64,000 bases of DNA from Euglena gracilis (Eukaryota > Euglenida > Euglenophyceae > Euglenales), in NCBI GenBank assembly GCA_039621445.1, contig CP154955.1, positions 62,748,123 through 62,812,122 on the forward strand, written 5' to 3'. Positions within the stretch are counted from its first letter, which is position 1. Every line of letters starts with the position of its first letter. The translations under genes were made by a program, and so were the position numbers. The notes under the pieces are model-generated. The model searched no databases. It saw only the letters and a list, made by a program, of their open reading frames with translations, and was not told the origin of the DNA. Of the stretch, positions 11,550-22,634 are shown piece by piece.

Positions 11550-12360
11550 TGTTCACCGGCCCCACCCCCGGTGCGCCGCCGGACGCCCCCGCGACCGACG
11601 AGTCCCGGTGGGCCGATGGCCCGGGGGGGTCCTCGCCGTCGTGGATGACCACCGACAGCATGGGGGTGGGTGTTTCCGGGGTGGGGCCTGTGCTTTCTCG
11701 GGGAATTGGTGGGCTCAAGCCAACCCCCATTTTTTCACCCAGGTGGTTTCCCCAACCCCAGCCGGCGCTTAGGATCGTTTTTTCAAAGTTTTCCGAAATT
11801 TTAGTGAAAAACGAAAAATCTGCCATTTGGTGTGAAAATCTCACTTCTCTCTCTCTCTCTCTTGCACACCTTGTAGGCAAAACCAACCCACTGAAACTTG
11901 GACCTTTGAGAGTGAGAAACTGAAAGTAACTTGAGTGTGAACAAATGAAACTGAACTGTGAGAATTGAAATGTGAACGTATGAAAATATGCAAACCTGGG
12001 GCAAGAGGTGAGGGGTAGGGGGTAAAGGGGCGGCGGCGAAGGTGGCGGTGTTGTAGGGTCTCCTTCTTCATTTCAATACCAAATTGACTTCAATAACTCC
12101 ACCAACAATGCAATGACCAACAATGTAACTGTCAATTCCAATTCAACAATGTGATTGATCAAACCCAATTCAACGTATTTCCTCTTTACCAAAAAATAGG
12201 GAAAACCCCTCAAGTTCTGTGAAAAAACAGAATTTGAAAGGTCTTAGAAATTTGACCCGCTTCCAATTTAAGCCGCGGGTTTCTCTAACTGATTGGCGGT
12301 TACCCGCGACTTTGTAATTTGCGTTTTCTGGCAATTTTTGGCGAAAACCGGCGGCCGACA
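11550..12360 (-). repeat. 3' LTR of element 2
   Basis: 811 bp, matching 22635-23443 with scattered differences by eye (for example around 12290-12360). TG...CA ends on the minus strand. It contains a short CT microsatellite (about 11848-11868). The purine tract on its upstream side (plus-strand ccccctccctt, 12361-12371) is the plus-strand primer. Confidence 0.9.
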
Positions 12361-13212
12361 CCCCCTCCCTTGCGACCTTAGTCGGACACCAAAAATTCGC
12401 CCCCCCCCCGTTCTTCAACAACGGGGGGGACATCCTCCATTCGGCACTCTTTCATCCAAAGCCTATGTCCCACACCCATTCTCCCTTGAATCAACAAATG
12501 GGAAACAATCTTCAGGGACTATGGCTTTCAAGAGCCTTCAAACCTTTGGGACAGACTCGGTTCACCAACCAATGAATATTAGGCTGCTCCCCCCCTCCCG
12601 CTTCTCACGGGTGGTATGAGGGTCTTCACCAAGATCTGCCGCCCCCCTTCCAACGGGTCGGGGTTTTTTGGTAAAAATTCGGTTGGCGCCCCCCACCCTT
12701 CGGGTCGGGGGTATTTTTGGTTCAGATTCGTCAAGCCCCCCCCCCCTCCTCGGGCCGGGGGGATTTTTGTCAAAAAATCAAACGCCGCCACCCTCCTCGG
12801 GCCGGGGGGATTTTTGACCAAAAAAATAAACCCCCCCCCTCCTCGGGCCGGGGGGATTTTTTGTCAAAAATTCAAGCGCCCCCCCCCCCTTCGCGGGCAG
12901 GGAGGACTTTTGTCCAAAAAAAAATCAAGCCCCCCCCTCCTCGGGCCGGAGTATTTTTGTCAAAAAATCAAACGCCCCCTCCCTCCTCCTCGGGCCGGGG
13001 GGATTTTTTGTGAAACCGAAGGGGGGCTCATAATGTAACCATGGACTCCCAACCACAATGTAATACATCATCTCAAAGAATCAAGCTGAAAAAAAATTCA
13101 TCCACAAACCCTAACAACACCGCTATGTGTGTTTGCGAGGGAGACGTGACAGCCACGCGGGGTAAGGCTCATCGTAGAGCCTTGGACAGGGCCTTATGGC
13201 TCACCTTAGAGC
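12361..13212 (-). other. 3' non-coding region of element 2 with a GC-rich tandem repeat
   Basis: This lies between the end of the pol frame (stop near 13213) and the 3' LTR. 12630-13010 holds about eight degenerate units of 47-55 bp, each with a cgggccggggggattttt core. The polypurine tract is at 12361-12371. Frames through the repeat give Pro/Gly-rich products and are not taken as genes. Confidence 0.8.
12630..13010. repeat. Minisatellite (about 50-bp units, 8 copies) in the 3' region of element 2
   Basis: Repeat cores (cggg[c/t]cggggggattttt) recur near 12655, 12702, 12752, 12800, 12845, 12894, 12943 and 12998. C-runs and A-runs flank each core and vary in length. Confidence 0.85.
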
Positions 13213-14530
13213 CTACGGCCCACCGTCAATTTTAAGTTCGGACATTATGTCCTTTTTCACTTTTTTGTCACGGCAATACTTCACAAACTCCCCACTGAAC
13301 CTGTGAAAAAAATTTCCAGCCGGTTCCCAGGTCTCCTCCCCGTCCTCATATCCGACCCACTTTGTTCAAAATTTCCACTTTCCATCTTTTCCTTTCCGAT
13401 GCCTTAGAATTTTCTCCACCTCCCACTCATCAGGTAATGCCTCTTCTTCTTTTTCGGTTTGTTTATAATAAAAAAGAGGCACCCCCTTACCTTCAACTTG
13501 GGGTTCTCGATACTCCTTCAAATAACTCCTATGAGCTTTCGTCTCCACCCCAGGGTTCATCTCATCAATTACATAACTCCGTTCTCCTTCTCTTCCTTTC
13601 ACGATCCCAGGTCCTACCCACCTGGAGTCAAGTTTCTCTCCCGACCCCTCGTGTCTCCTATACCAAACCGTCGTCCCCACCAGAAGGGGTTCCATTTCTT
13701 TCCTCCCCTTATTTATCCTTGCCACCTCCTCCTCGTGCTTTTTGTTGATTATCCTAGCCACCCTCCCATCAATGTCTTGCATCCTTCGGAAAACGTCCAC
13801 CGAATCCTCACATTCTTTGGGTGGTTGGTAGGGTACCCCTGCCAATGGTCTTACCCTTCCATGCAAAATTTCAAATGGGCTCAATCCGCTTTCCCCCTTT
13901 ACGTCGTGAATTCGGTCCAAAACTTGGGGTAAAGCCTCAACCAAATTAATTTTTTCCTCCACGTACAATTTTCTCAACACCTCCATTACCTGCTGTCCGG
14001 CTCTCTCAACCCCTCCTGTTTGCTTGGTGGTGGTATGCTTGGGAATATGCTTGCCTAATCCCCAAAAGTGCACACATGTTTTTCCACCAAGTGCTTGTGA
14101 AATGGCTCCCTTGGTCACTTCAGATGACCGAGGGAACCCCAAAAGGCCTCCACTGATTTTTCACCATTTCCTTAGCCAACTTGGCACCGTCTAGTCCCTT
14201 GTCCTTGCATGCAACCCCCACAATCCATCCCGAATGCCTATCCACACAAAGGGCAAGGGTGTCATACTCCCCCCCGTCGTGTAAAACCCTTGGCATTCGA
14301 AACAAATCGATGGCAACACTTGCCATTAGTGCAGGGGGTATGGGTGTGGACTCGATCGGTCCTTTCAAACTCTCCCCCCCACACTCGCTTGGCATGTGGA
14401 ACAATTTTGGCTGCAATTTTGGTTGAGTTGCTTTTCAGCCGTTTCATCAGCCCAAACAAAACGGATTGCCATGTGTTTCCAAACTTTTTCAGGGCCAACG
14501 TGCCCCAAAAACTCGTGATTTTTTTGAATC
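13213..14530 (-). pseudogene. Integrase with C-terminal chromodomain of element 2
   Basis: The zinc finger is visible in pieces at 14400-14530 (HEFLGH, then CSTCQ). The first catalytic Asp lies in VAIDLFRMPRVLHDG (14120-14416), the second near 14115 (SDQGSHF, different frame), and the Glu in GGVERAGQQVMEVLRKLY (13366-14142). LSPFEILHGRVRPLAG and a GPY/F-like segment LDSRWVGPGIVKGREG follow. The chromodomain begins DEWEVEKILRHRKGKDG and continues after a frameshift near 13370 with VKWVGYEDGEETWEPAGNF; the stop is at 13213-13215. The chromodomain is closer to the textbook consensus than that of 1L. Confidence 0.88.
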
Positions 14531-14538
14531 ACCAAGAG

Positions 14539-15753
14539 TTAAAAACTTTCGGGCACACACAGCTTTTCTTTAAAAAACAATTGGCCGTTTAGCACTTTGA
14601 AGCCCTTTGGCCAAATTGAATCGCCTTTGGTAGCTACCCATTTTTCTTTCCATGTGGGGCATTGGGAATATGCTTCCCTCCAATCAAGCTCCCATACGGG
14701 CTCAATATCCTCAGGGGTTGTACTTGGCAGGGCGTTCCCCACTTCCATACGAGTGTCCCCCCTCGAACTTTCAGCCGTCTCCGGGACAGGGGTCGTCTCC
14801 CCCCCCACTTTCTCATCCAAAAAATGAACTCGTTTCTTTTCTTTCCTGGGCCCTTGTGAGTGGGTGTCCACAGGGGTGTCTTTTCCTCCTGGGTCTACCC
14901 CACCCTCGGTTCCCCTCCTTGTGCACTCTCCTTTTTCCTCCTCAGGAGTTACGTTTTTGCCACTACGAGTTGTCACCCCCCGTATCCGGGCATTACGTAA
15001 ATTGGGCTGGTTTTTGATTTTTATCTCCAAGCACTGTTTTTCCTCTTCTTTTTCCTCCCGGATAAAATTTTCCATTTCATCCTTGTCTTCGGCTGACCCG
15101 TGCTTACTTATGTCCCTTAGGGCCTGTGAAGCTGGGTATGCCCACCGACTAAGGATATCGGCTATGGTATTTTCTTTACCCGGGATATATCCCACTGTCA
15201 AATCATACTTTGGGAAAATTTGGTGCCATCTCGCCCTCCTCCCAGCCGGGCCACTGGGGGTGTCTAGGTCTTCCCTTGTCCAAGACTCCAAACTTTGGTG
15301 GTCGGTTAAAACCAAAACGGGTTGCAATCCAATCCAACTTTCCAATTTTTGTAGTGCCAAAATTATGGCATACGTCTCCAACTCCCTGGGGGTCCATTTT
15401 CTTTGCCCCTCGGTCAATTTTCGAGACATAAAAGCCACTGGCACAGCTGTGGGTCTTCCTCCCCCCTCCTTCATTTGCTCTAACGTTGCCCCCACGGCGT
15501 ACCCACTGGCATCAACCCTTAGCACAAAGGGTTTTTCTGGGTCTACCTGTTGCAACATTAGGCCCGAACACAACCTTTTTTTCAGCTCCTCAAAAGCTTT
15601 TAAATCCTCCCCATCAAATTCCACAGGTTTTCGACTTCCTTTCTTTCCCACCTCCCTGGGGACTTTCAATTTGTCTTGCAACCGGGCTGCTACTTCCGCA
15701 TACATGTGAATGTATGCCTTGTAATAATTTTTGAATCCCAAAAAGGATCTCAA
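14539..15753 (-). pseudogene. RNase H and RT connection domain of element 2, with charged linker
   Basis: The frame begins in the RT thumb/connection (MRSFLGFKNYYKAYI) and runs through a complete Ty3/gypsy RNase H: LRVDASGYAVGATL, RELETYAIILALQ, LTDHQSLESWTREDL, and YIPGKENTIADILSRW with the expected acidic residues. About 130 residues of Glu/Lys-rich linker follow, then a conserved segment before the integrase (WPKGFKVLNGQLFFKEKL). RNase H removes the RNA strand during cDNA synthesis. The frame is uninterrupted for 404 residues. Confidence 0.92.
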
Positions 15754-15828
15754 AGCTGTAATTGTTTTTGGAACCTCCCACTTTTCGATCGCTCGTAGCT
15801 TACCCAGTGCAGGCCTCCTAGTCCCATT

Positions 15829-16716
15829 TCATAAAATCTGTCCACAAAATCCAACCTCCTCCACAAAAAGTTTGGCTTTGAATTCATCAGCCACCAAAAG
15901 TTCTGTTTTCAGCACCTCCAACACCCTCCTCAAATCTTTTTCGTGTGCTCCCACCAGGTCCTCCCCTTCCCCGACCGTTGTCCTCACCAGTATGTCGTCT
16001 ATGTACCCTGTGGCAATATCCCTTACTGGTGTCAAACGGTCATCGATCATTTGCTGAAATTGCTGGGGGGCATTTGTCAAACCCATTACGTTCACCCTCT
16101 ACTGAAAAATGCCTTTGGGGGTGAAACAACACGTTATGGGTCGACTTTCTGGGTGTAGAGGTTGTTGGTGAAAAGCTTGCTTCAAATCGATGATCGACAA
16201 CATTTGGTTTGTACCATGTTTGACCAAAATGTCTTCAATTTTTGGTAGGAGGTAGTTGCATCGCCTTGTTTGGCTGTTTGGACCCCTGAGGTCCACCACC
16301 CCCCTCCAAGGAAAATCGTTGGATTTTTTTGGTACTGGAAAAGTCTGGGACAGCCATTCAGAATTTTTGGCTGTGGCTGGCTCAATGTATTTTTTGTCGA
16401 TCCAGTCTTGGGTGATTTTTTCAAGTGCCTCTTTCCTCTCACCGTGCATGAAAAAGGCTTCTGTCTGGTTGGCTTTGCCCCCTCCTTCAACGGTATGTGT
16501 GCATAACCATACTGCCCTCTTTCGGGGGGGTCTGGAAATGGCGATGACCGAAATACCGTCCCCCTGTAATCTTGCAAAACTTGTTCCCTCAACTTGACTA
16601 CCCGTTCCTCCTCTTTTTTGTCCTCCTCCTCCCTTGCAATTATCACTCGGTTGATAACTTGCACTGGGGGTCACTTCCCTCCAATTTTGTGGTAATCTCC
16701 CCCAAGTCCTCGTCAC
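15829..16716 (-). pseudogene. Reverse transcriptase catalytic domain of element 2
   Basis: The frame at 16099-16716 holds the RT fingers and palm (WIDKKYIEPATAKNSEWLSQ, WRGVVDLRGPNSQTRRCNY, LSIIDLKQAFHQQPL with the first Asp). A stop near 16097 separates it from 15829-16095 (VMGLTNAPQQFQQMID, then TGYIDDILVRT, the YIDD box). A second frame break lies between 15829 and 15753. The stop may be a single substitution or error, because both halves are otherwise typical. Confidence 0.92.
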
Positions 16717-17338
16717 TCAAAAATTGCAATTCTTGGTCCAACCTTTCCAATGGCAAACAAAGACCAAGTTTTTGCAGCCCAAACGAAGACCCGTCCGCCA
16801 CAGTCACATTGCCCACTGAAAAATTTTTGTCATCACTGAATTTTTGCGGACCCCTCCGTTTTTCAACACCCCGCAAAAAAATCAGGTCGGGGCGGTCTTT
16901 CACCAACGCCTTGTGGTGAGGAAAAAATCCCAGTTTTGCCTCCGCCAACCATGGATAAGAAAGAATGGCATCAACTTTGAAGTTTGCCTCAAAAAATTCA
17001 ACCTCATATTCCACCCTCTCAATTTCCCTTTCCTCATTTCAATTTTGTTGTAGGATCATTTTCACCTTTGCACATCTGCTCCCCCCCGCCAAAGTTTGCC
17101 CATTGGCAGTTTCAAACCTTAACGGGTCCTTAGCAGGACACATTAGGTGGTTCCCTATCAACCCTTTTCGAATGAGGTTTGCTTCAGCCCCCGTGTCAAT
17201 CAAAATTCGGACTGTTTTTTCCTCCCCATTTGCAAACCTAATCTGGGTTTTCACCAGTAGTTGTCTGTCCTCCCCGAGTTTCTTCGCTCCTCCCCGAATT
17301 TTCTTCCCCCTCAACATTCTTTTTTTCAGCCGCACCAA
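16643..17338 (-). pseudogene. Retropepsin protease of element 2
   Basis: VRILIDTGAEANLIRKGLI (17039-17338) is a classic Asp-Thr-Gly protease active site. After a frameshift near 17030 the second frame (16643-17014) continues with VDAILSYPWLAEAKLGFF, matching the ILGxPWL strand. It sits downstream of the two methyltransferase-like domains and just before RT. Its role is to cut the polyprotein, presumably also releasing the MTase portion (inference). Confidence 0.88.
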
Positions 17339-17383
17339 TTTTTTCTTCCCTGGGGCTGCCCCCCCTGGGAGGGTTGCCTTCTA

Positions 17384-17740
17384 TCAATCAACAAGTAACG
17401 AACGGGTACTCAACAACGAACGGGTACTCGTAGCCCAACAGGGACGCCTCAAAATCCTCCCATCAGCCTCAAACAACTTTGTCCCCTTGGGGAAATAAAT
17501 CTTTTTGACAGCCATAGCCACCAGATTTTTCACCTGCCTCCCATTCCAGTCTGGGCAAATACAAATTGCCCGACAATTGTAATTTTGCAATTTTTCAGCC
17601 ACCTCAGGCCACAAAGTACAGGGAGGGTTCATCCACAACGTTTCCTCCGTCCCCCAATCCTTTTTCATGGCATCCTCATCGTCCCCATAAAACCTTTCAC
17701 GCCTGGTATTTTGGCTGGTTGCAAAACAATCCCGTTCCGC
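17384..17740 (-). pseudogene. Dam-like (N6-adenine MTase-type) domain of element 2
   Basis: On the minus strand the frame reads DCFATSQNTRRERFYGDDED, then LWMNPPCTLWPEVAEKL and CRAICICPDWNGRQVKNL. The order DxxATxxN-RFY, W-x-NPP, then a PxW-type strand is that of phage and DIRS Dam methylases (Pfam Dam class). The NPP of the catalytic motif is kept, but the fourth position is Cys instead of an aromatic residue. The frame is open upstream of the ATG at 17668, so the domain is part of a polyprotein. It follows the C5-MTase-like gene and precedes the protease. Activity is uncertain; family membership is inferred from motifs. Confidence 0.6.
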
Positions 17741-17767
17741 CTTAACCCGAAATTCCTTCTCAATTTC

Positions 17768-18430
17768 CTACATGCAAACTTTCCTAACAGCATAATCCTC
17801 CCTACGATGTCCGCTTTTTCGTTCCAACACGCTTAACAAATACTCCACCAGTTGTTTGGGCATCCACCATTTTTTCTGGGTGCCAACTGTCATTCCATAT
17901 CCTCCCAACTTTTCTCGGTGACTCCTCCCCCCAGGAATCAAATTTGGGCAAGTCTGGCCATCACAAAGTTTGTTTTGCAGCTTCCTCAGATTTACGCGCC
18001 CCCAGATTCGGGTGGGTTTTTGATATCCCCAATCTGAAAATTGACAATAATCAACATCGACAAAAGTCAGATTTTGAACACAGGGTCTTTTTCGAAGCAA
18101 CCCATGACGTGGATTTTCGATCCACCACAACTTTGGTTTGAAATATTCGACAATCTCCGAAGTTTTTTTGACCAGCCGATCTGCCCCCTCCAAAATTCTG
18201 ACTCCCAATGTTTTGGCCAAGCTACATTCTGTACAGGGAACCCCCGCAGCGATGATCTGAAAGTATCCGGGGGGTACCTCCAATATCTCCACTCCAAAAT
18301 ATTTGTACAGTGGGTTGGGTTAAATCTGGGGTTTATGTCCACTGACACAACCTTAAACCCTTGCTCTCTCAGGCAATCCCCAACCGAGCCTTTACCGCAA
18401 AAAAGGTCTAAAGCTCTTTTCTTTACGGAA
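17768..18430 (-). pseudogene. C5-cytosine methyltransferase-like gene inside element 2 (one frameshift)
   Basis: SAM-binding motif I is ALDLFCGKGSVGDCL at about 18365-18411, followed by VVSVDINPRFNP (motif II-type acidic strand). After a frame change at the C/G-run near 18268-18275 comes IIAAGVPCTECSLAKT, with the Pro-Cys of the catalytic loop at about 18233-18238. Then come WWIENPRHGLLRKRP (ENP in the ENV position) and FVDVDYCQFSDWGYQKPTRI, near the QxRxR-type motif VIII. The tail (to 17768) has no recognised domain. The family transfers methyl to cytosine C5. The frames overlap and only a one-base homopolymer change separates them, so the parent was presumably intact. The variant ENP and KxTRIW leave substrate specificity open. 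Confidence 0.78.
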
Positions 18431-19508
18431 GGATGTGCACGATCTCTTACGAGATCTGATTCTTTACAGATTTGGGCCGAGTCACAGATTTGCACGTCAC
18501 GTACGCACGCACCCGACACACTTGACACACCTTGTGCAGAGATCTCCTGGGATGGCAGATTTTTCATCGTGCTTTCGTTTTCACTCGCACGAGATTTTTC
18601 TTGCCACCTGGGATTTGCGTATGTCTTTGTGTGGGGCTTGGTATGCGAGCCCGGGGCGGCTCTCGCCCCCAACGGTCCACCCCGGCTTTCCTAGCATCGG
18701 TTTCCTTTCCCCCTTCCTTTGCCTTTGTCTTTTCCACCGTCCTGGCCCTTTCCCCTAGACCAGTCATTTCCATTGTTTCCTTTCCCCCAAGAATTGTTTC
18801 CTTTGCCCTTTCCTTTGGCTTTGCCTTTGCCACCACCAGACTATGAATCAAAATTCTGTTGATTTGAGTGCCACCACTGATTTCCCTGAAAATTGGCATT
18901 GGTATTAGAATTCCACCCAGAATTGTTTCTCCATCCCCGCCCCCATTCCCAAATTGAGATTGTTGGGGGGGTGGCAATGACTGAGATCGAATCACTGGCA
19001 CTGGATTTTGCACTGGGGGGTTCACGTTTGCATTGGTCACTGGAGCTGCCACCTGTGAAGAATCTGATTTTCCAACGGACGGTTTTGTCACCGTTTCGCC
19101 CCCCTTTGCTGACCGTGCTGGGGAGGGTGTCCTGGACCCCTTGGCCCGATCTGCCTTTGCAGACCTGGCCCTCCGGTTTCCAAACACATTTGGCTCTCTG
19201 GAACTGTGTAACATGTCTTGATTATCCCTGGGTGACAATTTTCGCTCAACAAAACGGAAAATTTCTTCAGCTCCCATTTTTGGCTGGTACTGCACGATTT
19301 TGATCCTTTTATCCGTGCCTGTGATTGGTTTCCCACTGACCTCTTTCAGTTTGTCGCAAATCGCAGTGTTGGGCAAAAGACTTCGAACTCCAGCGGTGAA
19401 ACTTTCGAAACCTTGCAGGGCTTTTCCCCAGTGACACGTTCCACGGCACACATGATGTTTTCCTCGGTTGCTGGCACTCCAGGGTACATTTTGACTTTCG
19501 GTCAACAC
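18431..19508 (-). pseudogene. Gag C-terminal region of element 2, Gly/Lys/Arg-rich, leading into the MTase
   Basis: The frame 18564-19508 starts after a frameshift from the capsid part. It is rich in Lys/Arg/Ser (KGSRTPSPARSAKGGETVTK) and then Gly/Asn/Lys repeats, as in a nucleocapsid tail without a visible CCHC knuckle. It overlaps the frame 18067-18672 that enters the methyltransferase, so gag and MTase were probably one polyprotein or linked by frameshift. RNA binding is inferred from composition only. Confidence 0.65.
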
Positions 19509-20781
19509 GTTGATTTCCTTTGCTCCTCATCGGCGACCCAATGCAAAATGAAATTTGGTAGTTTTCCTTGACCAGTCTTTCTGCCTCATCTTCAGCGGCG
19601 CTTTTCACCTGTCTCCAGGCCATTTTGAAATTTATGACAAAATCTCGCCATTCCCGCACGGTCATTTTCCCTTGGTTCACGAGGTTGACATCATACCATT
19701 TTGTTCTAGCACAGTCGGACTGATTTCCAGCATATTTCCTGTCAATCCTGTCAAATTCCTCCTCGAAAGACGTTGTTCCGTTCAATTCCAGTCGGAATTG
19801 CAATTCCTTTTTGTTTGTGTCGTCCAGCGTCATTGCAAAAAGCCGAAGTTTGAGTGGATCAGACACATTTCCATTTTGTAAAATAACCAACGTCATGAAA
19901 CATTGCTCCCAATCACGCACAAAGGATGACCAGTCTTTTGGCTGTCCAGAAAAATTTGGAGCTACCAGGGTTTTCATCAATTGATGCGTTGCCACTGCAT
20001 TTGATGAAACCAGCCCTGCACCTGCAGGCACTGCCCCCACAGGTCGTGCACAAACCTGCCTGACATGTGTCGCATGTGACCCTGGTTCAGCGTATTCATA
20101 GCCTTCAACTTCAACCGGATTTTTATCGATCACAGGTAAATCGTTGTAACCAAAAAGATCTTTTTCTCCCGTTTCCTTTGTCAGATCCACTGCCACAGAT
20201 TTGGCAGATTCAGCTTGCTGATTTTTCATTACCAAAAACTCAGCCTGAAACGAATCCAGCTTTTGCTGTAGTTTTTTCCGCTCCTGTTGTTCTTTAAAAA
20301 GTTCACTGGACTGCTGTTGCAGTAAAACTCCAACCTGCTGTTTCATCGAATTTTCCATTTCAGCCCGAACTTTTTCAAACTGCCCCTCCCTTTCACTCAG
20401 CCTCAACCTTTCCTGCAACATTTCACTGATGATCACCTCCAAAAACTTTCTCGTTTGCAGCCCCAACTCCCTTTGCACCTCCAACCGAATGGTTTCCTCA
20501 CTCTTGTTAATCAGGTCACAGACTTTCTCAATGGGAAAATATTTCCGACCCAGAAAATTCTCCAACCTCCCCAAACGATCATTCAGAGCTTTGCTCTCTC
20601 GCTCCAGGGACTGTGAAAATTCCTTCAATTTCTCAGCCTGCGCCTGAAAATTGGCACACTCAGTCTCCCCTAAACCTTTGCATTGCTGAAAAATGATCCC
20701 AAAGCGTCCCTCCAGACCAGAGCTTAGCTCACCCACTGCAGACTTGACCTGATTAACAGCAATTTCCCGCTGTTTTTCCAT
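19309..20781 (-). pseudogene. Gag capsid region of element 2 with coiled coil
   Basis: The first about 220 residues are long helices rich in Glu/Gln/Lys with heptad-like spacing (coiled coil). They are followed by a retrotransposon-gag capsid domain: NFSGQPKDWSSFVRDWEQCF, MTLDDTNKKELQFRLEL, FDRIDRKYAGNQSDCARTKW and MTVREWRDFVINFKMAWRQV. The Trp- and Arg-rich pattern resembles Ty3/gypsy Gag. The frame is 490 residues. Self-assembly into particles is the family role. Confidence 0.82.
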
Positions 20782-21449
20782 CTCCCCACTTGTTGCACCA
20801 CCACGTGCATCTCCCCCACAGATTTTTCCAAATTCGACAGCTTGTGAGAAACATCCCTCTCATTTTTTTTCAACCCCTCAACCTGGGCCTCAAAAAACGT
20901 GTTTACTCCATCCTCCTTTCTTCACTTTCTCAGCAAACTGCCGTTCCATTTCCACACTCAACAAATGCCTTTTGCATTGGGCCAGATTTTGCACAATTTC
21001 ACCATTTTGCTGAAACTGCAAAAGCAAGTCGTTTATGGTTGCACTCAGTTCAGCCTGAATTTCACGTTTCACCATGGCAATGTGATCCGCCATTTGCTGA
21101 TCATGCATGCCCAATGCCTCATTGACCAGATTCAATGTCTGCCCCTGTGACATGGCCAATGCCTGATTTAGCCTGTTTTCTGCCTCCCCCACCAGATTTT
21201 CAGCCGTTTTTTCAGGGTTTTTTCCTTCCTGCACCAAAAGTCTGCCATGTAAACATTCAATTTTGCAACTGATTTCTTCACCCCTGTTGTTCCAATCATC
21301 ATCAGATTGGCCATAGCCCGATTCCATTTCCACATCATGCTGATTTTCAGGGTTTTCGGACATAGTTTCTGCAGAAAAACTGGTGTTTTGCTGTAAATTT
21401 TTTGGCGGGGTCTGTGGAAAATCTGGCTGAATTGGCCGAAAAACCTGGG

Positions 21450-21850
21450 CTGGGCCTGTGTTTGAAGACACTGTTAACGCTGGCTGAAAAACCCGTGAAG
21501 TCATCTGGGCTGGCCCCATGAATACTGGGACAGATGACTCAGCCGAAAACGGCTGGGCTGGCTGAAAAATCTGTGAAGTCATCTGGGCTGGCCCCATGAT
21601 TGCTGGGACAGATGACTCAGCCAAAAACTGCTGGGCTGGCTGAAAATTTTGTGAAGTCATCTGGGCTGGCCCCATGATTGCTGGGACAGATGACGCAGCA
21701 GAAAACTGCTGGGCTGGCTGAAAAATACGTGAAGTCATCTGGGCTGGCCCCATGATTGCTGGGACAGATGACTCAGCCGAAAACTGCTGGGCTGGGTGAA
21801 GAACCTGCCCAGGCATCTGGGCTGGGACAGATATCTCAGCCGAAAACGGC
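21450..21850 (-). repeat. 78-bp in-frame tandem repeat in gag of element 2
   Basis: The 8-mer gccccatg recurs at 21513, 21591, 21669 and 21747, exactly 78 bp apart, with a diverged fifth unit. The multiple-of-three period keeps the 26-residue peptide repeat in frame, suggesting selection on the protein while the element was active. Confidence 0.88.
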
Positions 21851-22620
21851 TGGGCTGGCTGAAAAACCTGCAGCTGGGCTGCAGCTGGCTGTGCTGACTG
21901 CGATTCTGAACTCTGTGTTAACAGCAATGGTTCTGGCTGGGCTGTTAAACACGAAATTTTTTGTTCTGGCCCTGGGCTGCTGTCCCGTGACGACACAGAA
22001 ATTTGCTGAAAACCTGAAAAATTTACTGGCCACATGCCAGCAGCTTTCATTCTTTGAATCACCATTTCCTGAATTATGGTGTTTTCAGCCTGTTTTTCTT
22101 TCTCTGATTCGCTTTCGTAATCTGGGGGGTCTGATTCGTCGTCACTGCCACGCAGTGGAACCAGTCGTAAATTTTCTGGCCCGGCCACCGTGATGGGCCT
22201 TATGCATGTAATTAACCCTCTCTTCGAATGAGAATCAGATTCTGATTCCTGTGTCGTTTCTGAAAATCCTGAAGCCGATAAAGTTTCTGCAGCCTGAAAA
22301 TTGTTTTCTGCCACAGATTCCATCATGATTTGCAATGATGCCACAGGTCTTAAAATCTGGGCTGCAGAAAATTCAGTTTCCTTTTCGTTCTGAAAACAGG
22401 TTTCTGCCACAGATCTCAGAAAATTTTCACCACAGTCTGAAATTCGGACAAATTGGCCGGGAAACGAGCAGATTTCTGAAGATTCTTCTGAAAATTCACA
22501 GACCACAGGGTTGATGAAACTGTCCTCGTGTACCATTCTGCTGGCACAACCACCAGAACAAATCTCTGTGACCGTGTCGACCGTCTCTGAAAATTTTTCA
22601 CTGACAGAGTCAGTGAAACT

Positions 22621-22634
22621 ACCTCTGCTTACCA
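22621..22634 (-). promoter_or_regulatory. Primer-binding site candidate of element 2
   Basis: Directly after the 5' LTR the minus strand reads TGGTAAGCAGAGGT. It differs from the usual complement of initiator tRNA-Met (TGGTAGCAGAGG) by one extra A. The other families in the window carry the unmodified TGGTAGCAG. Confidence 0.6.

Larger units (their letters stand above)
20890..22634 (-). pseudogene. Gag N-terminal region of element 2 with 26-residue tandem repeats
   Basis: A long open frame enters from the 5' LTR (ATG at 23088) and continues to 20890. Downstream of the LTR the protein is acidic and Ser/Glu-rich. At about 21450-21850 it contains four to five copies of a 26-residue unit with SVPAIMGPAQMTS; the DNA period is 78 bp. 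It ends in a Gln-rich helical region (ALAMSQGQTLNLVNEALGMH). No recognised domain. An internal ATG overlaps the primer-binding site at 22634, so the true start could be there or in the LTR. A stop and frame change (about 20780-20890) separate it from the next gag segment. Confidence 0.65.

Noticed and set aside
14040-14130. UGA reassigned as tryptophan in element 2 integrase
   Set aside because: A UGA before SDQG is one of several stops and frameshifts in this decayed region; other frames use ordinary stops.
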